A stretch of DNA of 64,000 nucleotides, taken from NCBI GenBank assembly GCA_028285545.1, contig JANQPA010000017.1:1-64000 (forward strand). Reading direction: 5' to 3'. The notes beneath the pieces are model-generated. The model searched no databases. It saw only the letters and a list, made by a program, of their open reading frames with translations, and was not told the DNA's origin. The stretch is from Saprospiraceae bacterium. Its GTDB lineage: Bacteria; Bacteroidota; Bacteroidia; Chitinophagales; Saprospiraceae. This document shows positions 53,531 to 63,433 of the stretch, one piece after another. Position numbers and translations under genes: made by a program. Positions within the stretch are counted from its first letter, which is position 1, and each line of letters opens with the position of its first letter.

Positions 53531-54916
53531 ATGAGAAGTATATTCCTTCTTTTTCAAATCCTTTTTCTTTTTGGCACTATTGATGCGCAGGATACTATTT
53601 TCTATACCCTAAATGTTGAAGCAGGGAATCCATTAGTAAGGGTTAGGATGCAGTTTTCTCAGCCTCAAAAAGGACCGCTGAGGTTTGTCATCCCTAGGAG
53701 CGCTCCTGGCACTTATGAAATAACAGATTATGCTCATTTTCTGAAATATATTGATGGTACAACCAATATGGGGGCTTTGGTACCTGGTCAAAAGGGAATA
53801 GGTTCATATTTTGATATTACTCCGGAGGGGAGCCCTATCCAATCTGTTTCCTATGCCTTAAATATTGATAAAATGGAAGATAAACTGGAAGGCTGGGCCA
53901 GCTCTAAGCGGAGAAATAATTATCTAGGCTTATTAGGCTACTCCGTATTTGGGTTTATTGAAGGTATGGAAAATCATCCTATAAACCTCAAGATTGAGGT
54001 AAGTAATGACTGGCCTATTTTTTCTACATTGGCTCCTTCCCTTAACCGAAATAGGGCAGAGGCCAATTATCAGATACAACACTTCGCGGAATTGGCTGAT
54101 GCACAATACTTATTAGGAGAGGGACTTCAAGTAATCCAAGTTTCAGATGCCAAAATCCCACTCTTTGCTGCAGTCTATTCCGAAACGGAAGTAAACCTGG
54201 AAGCAATTGGACAAATGGGAAACCAGGCCTTGGATTTATTAGACCAATATTTTGGATTTACTCCCATGCCTCATTATACCATGTGTTATGAATACCTGAA
54301 GCCCCGGACCCCTTCTCATACTTACAATTTTTCGATTGAGCATATGAATAGTATGACGGCTACTTTTGATGTATCTGCCGCAGTAAAAAATTACAATCCT
54401 AAAAGTCGATCTCTTCGATCCCTTATCCATCACATGGGCCATTCCTGGATTCCTCTACGTTGTTATGGAGAAGGATATCGACCCTTTGCCTGGCAGGTGG
54501 CTCCCCTGATTGAGACCATCTGGTTGCACGAAGGCTTTATTTGGTATGTACTTTATGAGGTTACCCAAAATGAAAGATTAATCGAGATGTTTCAGCAGAC
54601 CGTGAATACAGCACCGGATTTTATAAAAAAATTAAGCTTAAAAGAATTGTCTTTACTAGCCTCTACTCAATATAGCTCAGATTTTAGGGTCGGCAGAAAT
54701 TCTTTCTCAAGGGGAGCTTTGCTAGCCTATGATTTAAATAAGCTTATTAAGGAAAAAACAAAGGGTCAAAAGTCGTTCAAAGAGATGTTGCTGAATATGT
54801 ATCGATGGACTGAAAAAAATCAAAGAGCCATGCCCTATGAAGAAATTCCCCAAATAATGGGAGAGGGTTTGGGGGTGGATATTCAAAAAGTATGGGAAAA
54901 ATGGCAGGCCAATTAA
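53531..54916 (+). CDS. M61 glycyl-aminopeptidase-like protein with altered active site
   Basis: A secreted 461-residue protein (signal MRSIFLLFQILFLFGTIDAQ) with the M61 N-terminal domain (PLRFVIPRSAPGTYEITDYA) and catalytic-type domain. The usual HExxH is LIHHMGHSW, with His301 where the catalytic glutamate should be. The third zinc ligand in IWLHEGFIWY (Glu334) remains. The PDZ domain and C-terminal part of typical M61 enzymes are missing. I infer a pseudo-enzyme that may still bind metal. It overlaps the convergent gene by four bases. Confidence 0.75.
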   Translation: MRSIFLLFQILFLFGTIDAQDTIFYTLNVEAGNPLVRVRMQFSQPQKGPLRFVIPRSAPGTYEITDYAHFLKYIDGTTNMGALVPGQKGIGSYFDITPEGSPIQSVSYALNIDKMEDKLEGWASSKRRNNYLGLLGYSVFGFIEGMENHPINLKIEVSNDWPIFSTLAPSLNRNRAEANYQIQHFAELADAQYLLGEGLQVIQVSDAKIPLFAAVYSETEVNLEAIGQMGNQALDLLDQYFGFTPMPHYTMCYEYLKPRTPSHTYNFSIEHMNSMTATFDVSAAVKNYNPKSRSLRSLIHHMGHSWIPLRCYGEGYRPFAWQVAPLIETIWLHEGFIWYVLYEVTQNERLIEMFQQTVNTAPDFIKKLSLKELSLLASTQYSSDFRVGRNSFSRGALLAYDLNKLIKEKTKGQKSFKEMLLNMYRWTEKNQRAMPYEEIPQIMGEGLGVDIQKVWEKWQAN

Positions 54917-55635
54917 CTATCTTGATCTAACCATTCCATTAATTGTTTCATCCCACGTTCACTTTTTAAACTGATTTTATTGTCCTTTACAAAATCAACT
55001 ACCCCTGCTTTATACCTCTCCAATAAGCCTAGGATTTTTCCTTTTTGCTTAGGGAGTTCCATTAAGACCCTGCCGTCAAATAAAAATCGTTTTTTCCGTT
55101 TGATGATCCTTGATCGGGTATTTCCTGCACTTAAAATAGGTACATAGTCCGCCCTTACCAACTCAGCTTTATGGGCAGAGTATAGGCTCATTTTTCCTGA
55201 ATAAATTTCTTCCAGAAAACCTATGTTAAAAGCAAAGCCCCCATTAAGTTGAGCGGGATTGATAAAGCGAATTCGTTCCTTGAACTGTCCTTTGTGATCT
55301 AATTTTTGAAGAGTGAATTCTTTTACATAATATCCAGGCAATTCCAAAATTCCAATACCACTTTTTATTTCAATACTATTATCCTTTTGATTATACCGAA
55401 CCATATGATCTGTCAGGACATTCCCATTTTTATACAGAATGGCTCCTTCCATCCATTCTTCTGAGAAATAAAAGGTTCCTTCTTGCTCTCTTGGCCTTAA
55501 ATCAAAAATATTAATTCGATTTCCTTGGTAGAGATACTCTAAATCTACCAGATTGACTCGTGCATCACCCTGGGCAATCAAGCAGGAACTATTTAATACC
55601 AGGAAGGTAACTAGTGTAGCGTATATTTTCTTCAT
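54913..55635 (-). CDS. Secreted protein of unknown function
   Basis: Signal peptide MKKIYATLVTFLVLNSSCLIAQ precedes a 218-residue mature protein that I do not recognise. It starts with a strand-rich section (NLVDLEYLYQGNRINIFDLR, EEWMEGAILYKNG) and ends with a helical part (ILGLLERYKAGVVDFVKDNK). The stop codon shares TTAA with the stop of the convergent M61-like gene, so no separate terminator exists between them. It is a single gene with an AT-rich upstream region. Confidence 0.65.
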   Translation of the reverse strand: MKKIYATLVTFLVLNSSCLIAQGDARVNLVDLEYLYQGNRINIFDLRPREQEGTFYFSEEWMEGAILYKNGNVLTDHMVRYNQKDNSIEIKSGIGILELPGYYVKEFTLQKLDHKGQFKERIRFINPAQLNGGFAFNIGFLEEIYSGKMSLYSAHKAELVRADYVPILSAGNTRSRIIKRKKRFLFDGRVLMELPKQKGKILGLLERYKAGVVDFVKDNKISLKSERGMKQLMEWLDQDS

Positions 55636-55838
55636 GCGTTTTTTGGTTACGAGTTAGAAGTTACGAGTGTTGAGTTTTGAGTGTTTTGCAGGAATTAAAA
55701 TATCGACGAGAAGATGTATCATTGTCCATTCAAAAAACTTTTGCTGACTTTGAAACAAGGCTTAATTTTAAATAAGCCTTCTTAAAGTGAGTTTTAAGAT
55801 AAATAATTTTAAAATTTTTACCGAAATCAATCCTAACA

Positions 55839-56840
55839 ATGCGTATCCTACTACCATTTTTAACATTTTTGATCCTTACTATCCCGGCATGCTCGGATAA
55901 AGATTCTGAATTTCAAAAAAACATTCAGCAATTAGAAAAGGAGAGTGGTGGGCTTATAGGTTTAGCAATTTATGACCTTAACTCCAGACAAGGATTTGAC
56001 TATAAAGGGCATGAGCCTTTTCCAATGCTTAGTGTTTTTAAATTTCCCATTGCCGTTCATACCTTGAAACTTGTTGAAAAAGGTGAATTTAACCTTAGTG
56101 ATAGTATACAATTTACGGATCAATACCTGCGATGGGGTTACAGCCGACTCACCAATAAATCTGATGAAAACCTTGGGCAATTTTTCTCCTATCAAGAATT
56201 ACTTGAACAGATGGTCCTGGTAAGTGACAACTCTGCATGTGATATTTTAATTGAAAAAACGGGTGGCCCTCAAGCCATTACTCAAACCTTAATCGATTTT
56301 GGAATACAAGGTATAAATATTAAAAGGTCCGAGCATGAACAACATGCAGATTTGTATCTAATTGATCAGGATAAATTGCCAATGATGAGCTATAATAATT
56401 TTTTACAAGCCATCGAAAACGCCAGTCATGAAGATCTGCAAAAGGGCTTTCAAAACTTCCTTAAAGAAAAAAGAGATGCCTCCAGCCCGCTGGCAATGAT
56501 CCAATTAATGCAAAAATTCCAAAATGGTACGCTGCTGAATGATCAAAATACAGTTTACCTCAAGGATCTGATGATTAAGGCTCCAATTAGAAACACTCTT
56601 ATTAAATCAGGAGTGCCACCTGGAGCAAAAGTAGCCCACAAAAGTGGCGGTATGTTTGATGTAGATGGAGTTAATGGTGCGGAGAATGATGTAGCATTAA
56701 TTTATTTACCAGAAAAAAAAGAGCCTGTTTTGCTGGCTATTTTTGTAAAGGGCAGCAAATTAAATAGGGACCAGCGCAGTAATTTATTTAAAACCTTGAC
56801 ACAAAATAGCCTCCAGTTTATCCTAAATGAAGACGGATGA
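55839..56840 (+). CDS. Class A beta-lactamase (subclass A2-like)
   Basis: A 333-residue serine beta-lactamase with lipoprotein-like signal (ILTIPAC). The motifs are complete: SVFK (Ser65, Lys68), SDN in VSDNSACDILI, the A2-style glutamate region RSEHEQHADL, and HKSGG for the KTG box. The arrangement resembles CfxA/CblA/PER enzymes of Bacteroidota. It hydrolyses beta-lactams by an acyl-enzyme route, in the periplasm; the spectrum is not predictable here. Its stop codon overlaps the ATG of the MFS gene (ATGA). Confidence 0.9.
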   Translation: MRILLPFLTFLILTIPACSDKDSEFQKNIQQLEKESGGLIGLAIYDLNSRQGFDYKGHEPFPMLSVFKFPIAVHTLKLVEKGEFNLSDSIQFTDQYLRWGYSRLTNKSDENLGQFFSYQELLEQMVLVSDNSACDILIEKTGGPQAITQTLIDFGIQGINIKRSEHEQHADLYLIDQDKLPMMSYNNFLQAIENASHEDLQKGFQNFLKEKRDASSPLAMIQLMQKFQNGTLLNDQNTVYLKDLMIKAPIRNTLIKSGVPPGAKVAHKSGGMFDVDGVNGAENDVALIYLPEKKEPVLLAIFVKGSKLNRDQRSNLFKTLTQNSLQFILNEDG

Positions 56841-57988
56841 AAAAATTTCTGGGTACCATTTATGCTTATCGATTTTTTGATGATTTTATTCTTATTTATC
56901 CTTTGTATGCAGTCATGTTTACTGATTTTGGGATGGAGCCCTGGCAGGTGGCTTTACTATTCATCTCCTGGTCAGCCACTACATTTATCCTCGAAATTCC
57001 CTCTGGTGCATGGGCAGATAGATATAGCAGAAAAAACATTCTTTTTATTGGTCAACTAATAAGAGTCATTGGATATCTCAGTTGGCTTTTATTTCCTGGC
57101 TTTTCAGGCTTTCTATTTGGTTTCATTTGCTGGGGCATTAAGGGGGCGCTTACTTCAGGAACCTTGCAATCCTTGATTTATGATGAATTGAAGGTGCGAA
57201 ATCAGGAAAATCAGTTTACCATAGTTTTAGGACGAACCCAATCATTGGCTGCCTTAGCTATTTTTATGTCCTCCCTTTTGGCTTCCCTGGGAATATTACT
57301 GGGATATTCTTTTGTGTTAATACTGAGTGTAGGGGCGGTACTTATTTCCGGATTTCTAATTTTGATATGTCCTATAAATCATAAGCTGGGTCAATCTCGT
57401 GATACTTCTTATTGGTTTACACTTAAAAAAGGCTTAGGGCAGGCTGCAAAAAACAAAAAAATAAGATTCCTGATCATTTTATTATCTGTATTTGCAATCG
57501 GCGGGGGCTTGGATGAATTTTGGACGATTTTAGCTGATGAAGTAGGTGTTCCTAATTATGGGTTGGGGATTTTTTTAGGTGTGATAAGCGGTGTAGATGT
57601 ATTAGCAGGAATTTTGGCTCCTCGATTTGAAAAGAAGGGCCTTCGTTTTTTTTATTTTCTAAATTTATCGAATGGGGTCTTACTCATCCTGGCAGCACTG
57701 TTTTTTAACTTCTCATCTTTAGTATTTCTGGCTTTTTTCAGCTTTTTCTATGTTTCTGCTGATATTTTGATAGAATCAAAATTACATCATACAATTGAGT
57801 CAGATGCGAGAGCTACCATTGCCTCAGTTAGCGGTTTTCTTATAGAAGTCGTAGTACTGCTATTTTTTTTAATTTTTGGATGGATTGCACAAATAAGCAA
57901 CTACCAAAATGCTTTCCAATGGTCAGGGATAATTATTGTTGCAATCAGCCTGATTTACTTAATTGCTTTTAAAAATAGGAAAGAATAA
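56837..57988 (+). CDS. MFS transporter coupled to the beta-lactamase
   Basis: A 383-residue transporter with twelve predicted helices. The motif-A loop is in FILEIPSGAWADRYSRKNIL, and GALTSGTLQSLIYDEL is typical of the drug-efflux-like MFS_1 group. The ATG overlaps the beta-lactamase stop, so both are translated from one message. Export of a toxic compound or of cell-wall fragments is plausible but unproven. The run ends before the membrane AraC gene at 58098. Confidence 0.88.
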   Translation: MKKFLGTIYAYRFFDDFILIYPLYAVMFTDFGMEPWQVALLFISWSATTFILEIPSGAWADRYSRKNILFIGQLIRVIGYLSWLLFPGFSGFLFGFICWGIKGALTSGTLQSLIYDELKVRNQENQFTIVLGRTQSLAALAIFMSSLLASLGILLGYSFVLILSVGAVLISGFLILICPINHKLGQSRDTSYWFTLKKGLGQAAKNKKIRFLIILLSVFAIGGGLDEFWTILADEVGVPNYGLGIFLGVISGVDVLAGILAPRFEKKGLRFFYFLNLSNGVLLILAALFFNFSSLVFLAFFSFFYVSADILIESKLHHTIESDARATIASVSGFLIEVVVLLFFLIFGWIAQISNYQNAFQWSGIIIVAISLIYLIAFKNRKE

Positions 57989-58097
57989 ATAGAGTTCTCC
58001 CCATTTCACCAATAAACAATAAAGAATAACGATTAACCAGATAACCAATAACTAAAATTATTAATTATCTTAAAATCGAATACTATTAGCTTTTAGA

Positions 58098-59249
58098 ATG
58101 ATCGAATTAAGCCCAGAACTGGATCTGTATACCTTCCTGCTTTTAATAGGAGTTGTGCAAGGTATTTTTATCACTTACTTCTTTTTTATAAATAAAAATA
58201 GAAGCATCACAAATGTCAATTTAGGCTGTCTTACCCTAGTGCTCACTCTTAGTCTGATCGAGATTTTTTTAAACTATTCTGGTTACCTACTCAAGTTGCT
58301 GCCCTTACATAATTTTTCTGAGCCTCTTCAATTTTTGATTGGCCCATTATTTTATTTTTATATAAGGTCTTATTGTCGAAAAGAAATGAACCTTTACCAA
58401 TGGCTTCATTTAATACCATTTCTTTTTTATATGGGATATATGGTCATAGAATACAATATGCCAGAGTCTCAAAAGTATAACAGCTATGTAGATGTATTTC
58501 ACCCTTCTGCCAAGTTAATTCCTATTGAAAACTATTATGACCCTGATCCTTGGAGCATCAAATCTTTTATTACTACAAAAGGAATTTTGATTCATCTTTT
58601 TGTTTACCTGATTTTATCTGTCTTTTTATTGAAAGATGAAATTCGCAGTCGTTTTAGCAATGCTTTTAGAAAAAATAGAACAAAAGAGCAATCCAGATGG
58701 ATTAGTCAATTTTTATTGATTGCCCTGACAGGGATCTTGTTACTTCCCGTGTCAAAATATTTTTTTGAAGTAGTAGAAGGCGAAACCATCATGGGAATTT
58801 ATATCACCTTTTTTATTTACCTGCTGGGCTATTCCATTATTCGCAGGTCAGCATTTTTTGGCGATAAAAAAAACGAAAAATACCATACTTCTACACTTTC
58901 TCCTGAATGGATGAATGCTAAATTAAAGCAGCTAAATTCTTTGATGGAAGATAAAAAACCATTTTTGGATAATTCCTTTTCCCGATCTGACCTAGCTCGC
59001 CAACTTGCTATTTCTGGTCACCAGCTATCTCAGTTGATCAATGAAAAAACGGAAACCAACTTTTTTGGCCTATTAAATAAATATCGAACCACAGAAGCTA
59101 AACATATTCTTGATGATCCTCAATTTGATCACCTCAATATAGAACAGATTGCTTACGATGTGGGCTATAATTCTAAATCTGCATTTTATACAGCCTTTAA
59201 AAAGGAGTTTGGACTTACTCCTCATGCTTATAGGAAGTCTAAAAGTTAA
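58098..59249 (+). CDS. AraC-family regulator with multi-TM N-terminal domain
   Basis: Residues 1-255 hold about seven membrane helices (FLLLIGVVQGIFITYFFFIN, LGCLTLVLTLSLIEIFLNYS, LQFLIGPLFYFYI and others). The AraC domain (about 285-380) has DLARQLAISGHQLSQLINEK and IEQIAYDVGYNSKSAFYTAF before GLTPHAYRKSK. The layout matches the genes at 130 and 33832. It may control the preceding beta-lactamase/MFS pair or the TonB receptor that follows the repeat-rich gap. Confidence 0.9.
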   Translation: MIELSPELDLYTFLLLIGVVQGIFITYFFFINKNRSITNVNLGCLTLVLTLSLIEIFLNYSGYLLKLLPLHNFSEPLQFLIGPLFYFYIRSYCRKEMNLYQWLHLIPFLFYMGYMVIEYNMPESQKYNSYVDVFHPSAKLIPIENYYDPDPWSIKSFITTKGILIHLFVYLILSVFLLKDEIRSRFSNAFRKNRTKEQSRWISQFLLIALTGILLLPVSKYFFEVVEGETIMGIYITFFIYLLGYSIIRRSAFFGDKKNEKYHTSTLSPEWMNAKLKQLNSLMEDKKPFLDNSFSRSDLARQLAISGHQLSQLINEKTETNFFGLLNKYRTTEAKHILDDPQFDHLNIEQIAYDVGYNSKSAFYTAFKKEFGLTPHAYRKSKS

Positions 59250-59407
59250 CAAGTTTTCAAGTTAGCACGGGTTCACGTTGAGTAGATGCAAAAATTTAAG
59301 TGAAGTTTATTATTGATGCTTTCTTAGGCACGCGAATTTCGCAAATTACCCCAATACTTTTGCCTTTCTACAAATCTAATAGGATTCTAATAATAGTATG
59401 TAGCATT

Positions 59408-59463
59408 AAAAAATCACAGCATCAAAACATCTGCCCATCTACAAATTTGCAAATCTACCCATC
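59408..59463. repeat. Direct repeat copy 1 (56 bases)
   Basis: The unit starts AAAAAATCACAGCATCAAAA and ends CAAATTTGCAAATCTACCCA plus TC. It agrees with copy 2 at 55 of 56 positions. Confidence 0.85.
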
Positions 59464-59572
59464 CAAAACCCCTACCTCACGATGTAATACCCTAAAGGAG
59501 CCCCAGCCCACTTTTCTAATCTATAGGCTTTAGCTAAGAGTTTGGCACTACTTATTACAAGATCATAGGATC

Positions 59573-59628
59573 AAAAAATCACAGCATCAAAACATCTGCC
59601 CATCTACAAATTTGCAAATCTACTCATC
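59573..59628. repeat. Direct repeat copy 2 (56 bases)
   Basis: Same unit as 59408-59463, with one difference (TACTC instead of TACCC near the end). The copies are 165 bases apart and in the same orientation. GATCATAGGATC just before copy 2 is a short palindrome. Confidence 0.85.
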
Positions 59629-59798
59629 AACAAAAGTTCTACTTAATTAATTTGAACTCCTACTTCCTTAAAAACGACTGCCTTTTCCAGCTAATATCTC
59701 TCCTTTGTACCTATCAAAATTATCCTAGGGTTCTCTCAGTTGGGCGAACCTAAATCCTTGTTAGGATGAGGATCAATAATTAACCAAATCTCAAAAAA

Positions 59799-62135
59799 AT
59801 GAAACCACTCTTGTTTTTATTATTTGTAGTGCTTTGGACTTTTTGCCAGGCACAGGATACCGGCCTTAATCAAATGGTTAGGGGACAAGTCATTGATAAA
59901 ATCAGCAAAACTCCCATTGAAGGAGCAACCATTGTGTTGGATCAATCAAACCCGCTAATTGGTACCATTAGTGACTCTGAAGGGAACTTTGAATTGGCAG
60001 AAGTTCCTGTGGGGCGACGATCTTTTTCCATTAGTTATCTAGGGTATGAAAGCTTACAAATTGAGGATATATTAATTGGCTCTGGAAAAGAATTGATCTT
60101 GACCATCGAGCTGGTAGAAGGGATCAATCAATTGAACGCGGTTGAAGTTGTCGGGAATAAAGGAGATGACCCAATCAATGCCATGGGACAAATAAGTGGG
60201 AGGTCTTTTACCGTTGAAGAAACCAAAAGATTTCCGGTCGGAGTTGGGGATCCCCTTCGCTTAGCTTCTTCTTTTGCTGGAGTACTTAGCCCGGATGATG
60301 AAACCAATGAGATTATCGTAAGAGGAAATAACCCCAGAGGATTATTATGGAAATTAGAAGGAGTCGAAATTCCCAGTCCCAATCACTTTTCTGCAGAAGG
60401 AGCTGCTAGTGGTGGCATTAGTATGTTTAGTACCCAGGTAATTTCTCGATCTGATTTTTACACCGGAGCTTTCGCCCCTGAGTATGGAAATGCTACCTCT
60501 GGAGTTTTTGACATTCATCTTCGAAAAGGAAATAATGAAAAAAGAGAATATACTTTTCAGGCTGGACTTTTGGGGCTCGATCTGGCGGCTGAAGGTCCTT
60601 TTCAAAAAGGAAAGAGTGCCTCCTATCTCATCAATTATCGCTATTCTACCTTAGGACTGTTGGATCAAATTGGCATTTCGATTCAGGATGAAAACGAAAG
60701 TAATAATTTTCAGGATCTATCCTTTAAATTTCATTTTCCAACTAAAAAGCTGGGTGATTTTTCTGTCTTTGGCCTTGGAGGATTGAGTAGTTTTAAGGAA
60801 GAGCAAGCCAACATTTTTACAGAAAGAGAAGATTATGACATGGGAGTGGTAGGTCTGTCTCATCAACTTTCATTTAACCCCTCTACTTTTTTGAAAACAA
60901 CTTATGCTCTTTCCGGTACCTCATTAAAAGACGACTTCCAGAGATTTGGTGATGCGGCCTTTGAAGAAAGAGCCGATTTTTCAAAAACTTATAATCGACT
61001 GGCTCTTACCCTCCACAAAAAAATCGATGCAAGGCACTTACTTGAAACAGGATTAATTTTAAGCCGCTTTTCTTATAGGTTTAAGGAATCGGTGAAAATC
61101 CCTGCCAATGACTTTCCTTTGAATGACTTTGATCTTTTTGATGAAAATGGAGCATCGGGGTCACAGCAGGCCTATGTCTCCTGGAGATATCGGCTAAGTG
61201 AACAATTCAGTTTGGTTAGTGGCTTGCATTATTTGCGATTCGACTTAAACAAAGAACAGGTTGTTGAACCTCGGGCCAGCTTAAAATGGAATATTAATCA
61301 GAGGCAGACTCTTTCATTAGGTTTTGGACTTCACAGCAGGTTGGAGTCCTTGGAATACTACTTCGCTAATTTCATTAATGAAGATGGTTCAAAAACTCAA
61401 AATAATTCGAATTTGGGTTTTACGAGGGCCAGTCATTTTGTAGCTTCTTATAGCCATGATTTGGGTGCTTCAACCACTTTTAAGGCTGAAGCTTATTATC
61501 AGAGTCTTTTTGATGTTCCAGTGGCTAATACTGATGATACAGAGTTAGGTAGCTTCTTTTCCACCTTAAATGTTGGAGAAGGGTTTGTGCTCATTCCTTT
61601 AATTAATTCAGGGACAGGTACCAATTATGGTTTAGAATTGAGTCTGGAACGGCGTTTTTCCAATAATTATTTCTATCTATTCAATCTAAGTCTTTATAAT
61701 TCTAAATTCACACCAGCAGATGGTATAGAACGAGATACCCGATTCAATGGAAACTTTGCCTCCAATGCTATTTTTGGAAAAGAATTTTTAGTAGGAAAGA
61801 ATAAGAAGAACAATATTCTAGGGCTAAATACTAAGATGAATTTTTCTGGAAATAAGAGGCACACACCTATTGATCTGGACCTATCTAGGGAAGCAGGACA
61901 AGCCATCCGCCCCATTACCGGATTATTTTCAGAACGCCTGCCAAATTATTTTCGCCTGGATGTGCAACTTAGTTATAGAAAAAACAAACCTGGTTTAACT
62001 ACAGAGTGGCGATTAGATATTCAAAACCTAAGCAATCGAAATAATGTGATAGGTACTCAATTTTTTAATCCCAATATTGAAACCTTAACCTCTTTTGGAA
62101 TTGTGCCAGTATTGAGCTATAGGCTTGAGTGGTAA
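59799..62135 (+). CDS. TonB-dependent receptor with carboxypeptidase-like N-domain
   Basis: A 778-residue outer-membrane receptor. After the signal (about 1-18), residues 25-110 form the regulatory-like domain (VRGQVIDKISKTPIEGATIV, ISDSEGNFELAEVPVGRRSF). The plug follows at about 115-235 (DDETNEIIVRGNNPRGLLWK, FAPEYGNATSGVFDIHLRKG), then a 22-strand-type barrel ending in the aromatic-rich FGIVPVLSYRLEW. No SusD-like partner is nearby, so import of a small ligand such as a metal chelate is more likely than glycan uptake. An S41 gene follows after 19 bases. Confidence 0.92.
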   Translation: MKPLLFLLFVVLWTFCQAQDTGLNQMVRGQVIDKISKTPIEGATIVLDQSNPLIGTISDSEGNFELAEVPVGRRSFSISYLGYESLQIEDILIGSGKELILTIELVEGINQLNAVEVVGNKGDDPINAMGQISGRSFTVEETKRFPVGVGDPLRLASSFAGVLSPDDETNEIIVRGNNPRGLLWKLEGVEIPSPNHFSAEGAASGGISMFSTQVISRSDFYTGAFAPEYGNATSGVFDIHLRKGNNEKREYTFQAGLLGLDLAAEGPFQKGKSASYLINYRYSTLGLLDQIGISIQDENESNNFQDLSFKFHFPTKKLGDFSVFGLGGLSSFKEEQANIFTEREDYDMGVVGLSHQLSFNPSTFLKTTYALSGTSLKDDFQRFGDAAFEERADFSKTYNRLALTLHKKIDARHLLETGLILSRFSYRFKESVKIPANDFPLNDFDLFDENGASGSQQAYVSWRYRLSEQFSLVSGLHYLRFDLNKEQVVEPRASLKWNINQRQTLSLGFGLHSRLESLEYYFANFINEDGSKTQNNSNLGFTRASHFVASYSHDLGASTTFKAEAYYQSLFDVPVANTDDTELGSFFSTLNVGEGFVLIPLINSGTGTNYGLELSLERRFSNNYFYLFNLSLYNSKFTPADGIERDTRFNGNFASNAIFGKEFLVGKNKKNNILGLNTKMNFSGNKRHTPIDLDLSREAGQAIRPITGLFSERLPNYFRLDVQLSYRKNKPGLTTEWRLDIQNLSNRNNVIGTQFFNPNIETLTSFGIVPVLSYRLEW

Positions 62136-62154
62136 GGAAATTTTAGTAGTTGAT

Positions 62155-63423
62155 ATGAAAAATATGATATTTTATATCCTGAGTTTATGGCCTTGTTTTC
62201 TATTTGGGCAGGAGGGAAGCATGACCAGGCATTTAGCTACCTTATCTGCCGAGCAGTGGTTAGCGGATATTGATTTTATCTGTGAAAAAGTGGAGCGGCA
62301 GTTCTCCACTTTTTCGCCCAACTTAAGCCTCAATTTTCTGAGTGAAGCTGAATTACTGAAAAAGAATATTCAAGACTGGTCTCTTCCCAAAACTCTCCTG
62401 GGAATAAGTAGGTTAATGGCCAAGCTTAAGGATGCACATAGTCAGGTCAATTTACTTTTTGATGGAATAGCAGTTTTTGATAAAGTGCCTTTATATTTTT
62501 ATCACTTTGAAGAAGGTCTGTACATCATCAGTGGTTCACCGGAATATAAAGATATTATTGGGGCTAAAGTTTTAAAAATTGGGCAATATGAAATTAAAGA
62601 TTTGTGGCCTATAGTAGGCGAGGTGCTATCAGCAGATAATGAAATAGAATTATTGGCCAACGGAGCCTTAATTTTTCAAATACCAGACTTGTTATTTGAA
62701 TTGGGAATCATTAAAAATAGAAATTATCTGGATTTAGAGGTCGAGCTTTCAGATGGATATTTAAAAAGATGTAAGATACCAAGTCTTTCGAGTGAAAGTA
62801 TTAAAAATGGCCCTTTATGGATTCATGCCCGGCCTTCCTCCAATCAGTCTGCGTTAAAAAGAATTGGTAACCAAAATTATTTTTATCAGTTTTTTGAAAA
62901 GGAAGATATTCTTTACTGCTTTTTGGGTAGCAATAAAGATGAGAAAGGACAATTCAGTTTGAAAAAATTTTTCAAGAAAATGTTCAAAAAATTAGATGAG
63001 CACAAACCTGAAAAATTATTGATAGACTTAAGGAGTAATTCTGGTGGTGATTATACAAAAAGTAAACCTTTAATCCAGGGTTTACAAAAACGCCCATTTA
63101 TTAACCAAAAAGGCAAACTTTTTATAGCTACCAGTAGGCATAGTTATTCTGCCGCCATTATTACAGCGGCATTTCTTAGAAAACAAACTGAAGCCACCCT
63201 AATTGGTGAGCCAGGACGTTCTAACCCTAACCAAACTGATGATGCCCATTTCTTTGTTTTACCAAACTCCAAACTGACTTTGGGCCTCACCATTAAGGTT
63301 CATAAGCATCTTCCTGAATTACAGGATTTGGATTATCTTCCTGTAGATATTCTAATAAGACCTGATTTTAGGAGTTATCAGAAATGGAAAGATCTCATTT
63401 TTGATTATGTGAGAAAATTTTAG
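62155..63423 (+). CDS. S41-family peptidase-like protein
   Basis: The ATG at 62155 (MKNMIFYILSLWPCFLFGQ) starts the signal peptide; the TTG at 62125 inside the receptor gene is not used. The 422-residue protein has a helical N-domain (IDFICEKVERQFSTFSPN, LMAKLKDAHSQVNLLFDG), then the S41 core with EKLLIDLRSNSGGDYTKSK, a putative nucleophile in IATSRHSYSAAIITAAFL and LIGEPGRSNPNQTDDAHFF. It lies in one operon-like run with the TonB receptor and the next AraC-like gene (10 bases further on). Confidence 0.88.
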   Translation: MKNMIFYILSLWPCFLFGQEGSMTRHLATLSAEQWLADIDFICEKVERQFSTFSPNLSLNFLSEAELLKKNIQDWSLPKTLLGISRLMAKLKDAHSQVNLLFDGIAVFDKVPLYFYHFEEGLYIISGSPEYKDIIGAKVLKIGQYEIKDLWPIVGEVLSADNEIELLANGALIFQIPDLLFELGIIKNRNYLDLEVELSDGYLKRCKIPSLSSESIKNGPLWIHARPSSNQSALKRIGNQNYFYQFFEKEDILYCFLGSNKDEKGQFSLKKFFKKMFKKLDEHKPEKLLIDLRSNSGGDYTKSKPLIQGLQKRPFINQKGKLFIATSRHSYSAAIITAAFLRKQTEATLIGEPGRSNPNQTDDAHFFVLPNSKLTLGLTIKVHKHLPELQDLDYLPVDILIRPDFRSYQKWKDLIFDYVRKF

Positions 63424-63433
63424 AGTAAATAAG

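Larger units (their letters stand above)
59250..59798. other. Repeat-containing intergenic region
   Basis: No gene is supported in 549 bases. The main content is a 56-base direct repeat (59408-59463 and 59573-59628), with further CATCTACAAAT-like words. The end, CTCAAAAAA before ATGAAACC, is identical to the leader of the gene at 38681. Confidence 0.55.

Noticed and set aside
59300-59533. 77-codon reading frame upstream of the TonB receptor
   Set aside because: It covers part of the 56-base direct repeat and low-complexity sequence, without a plausible start site.
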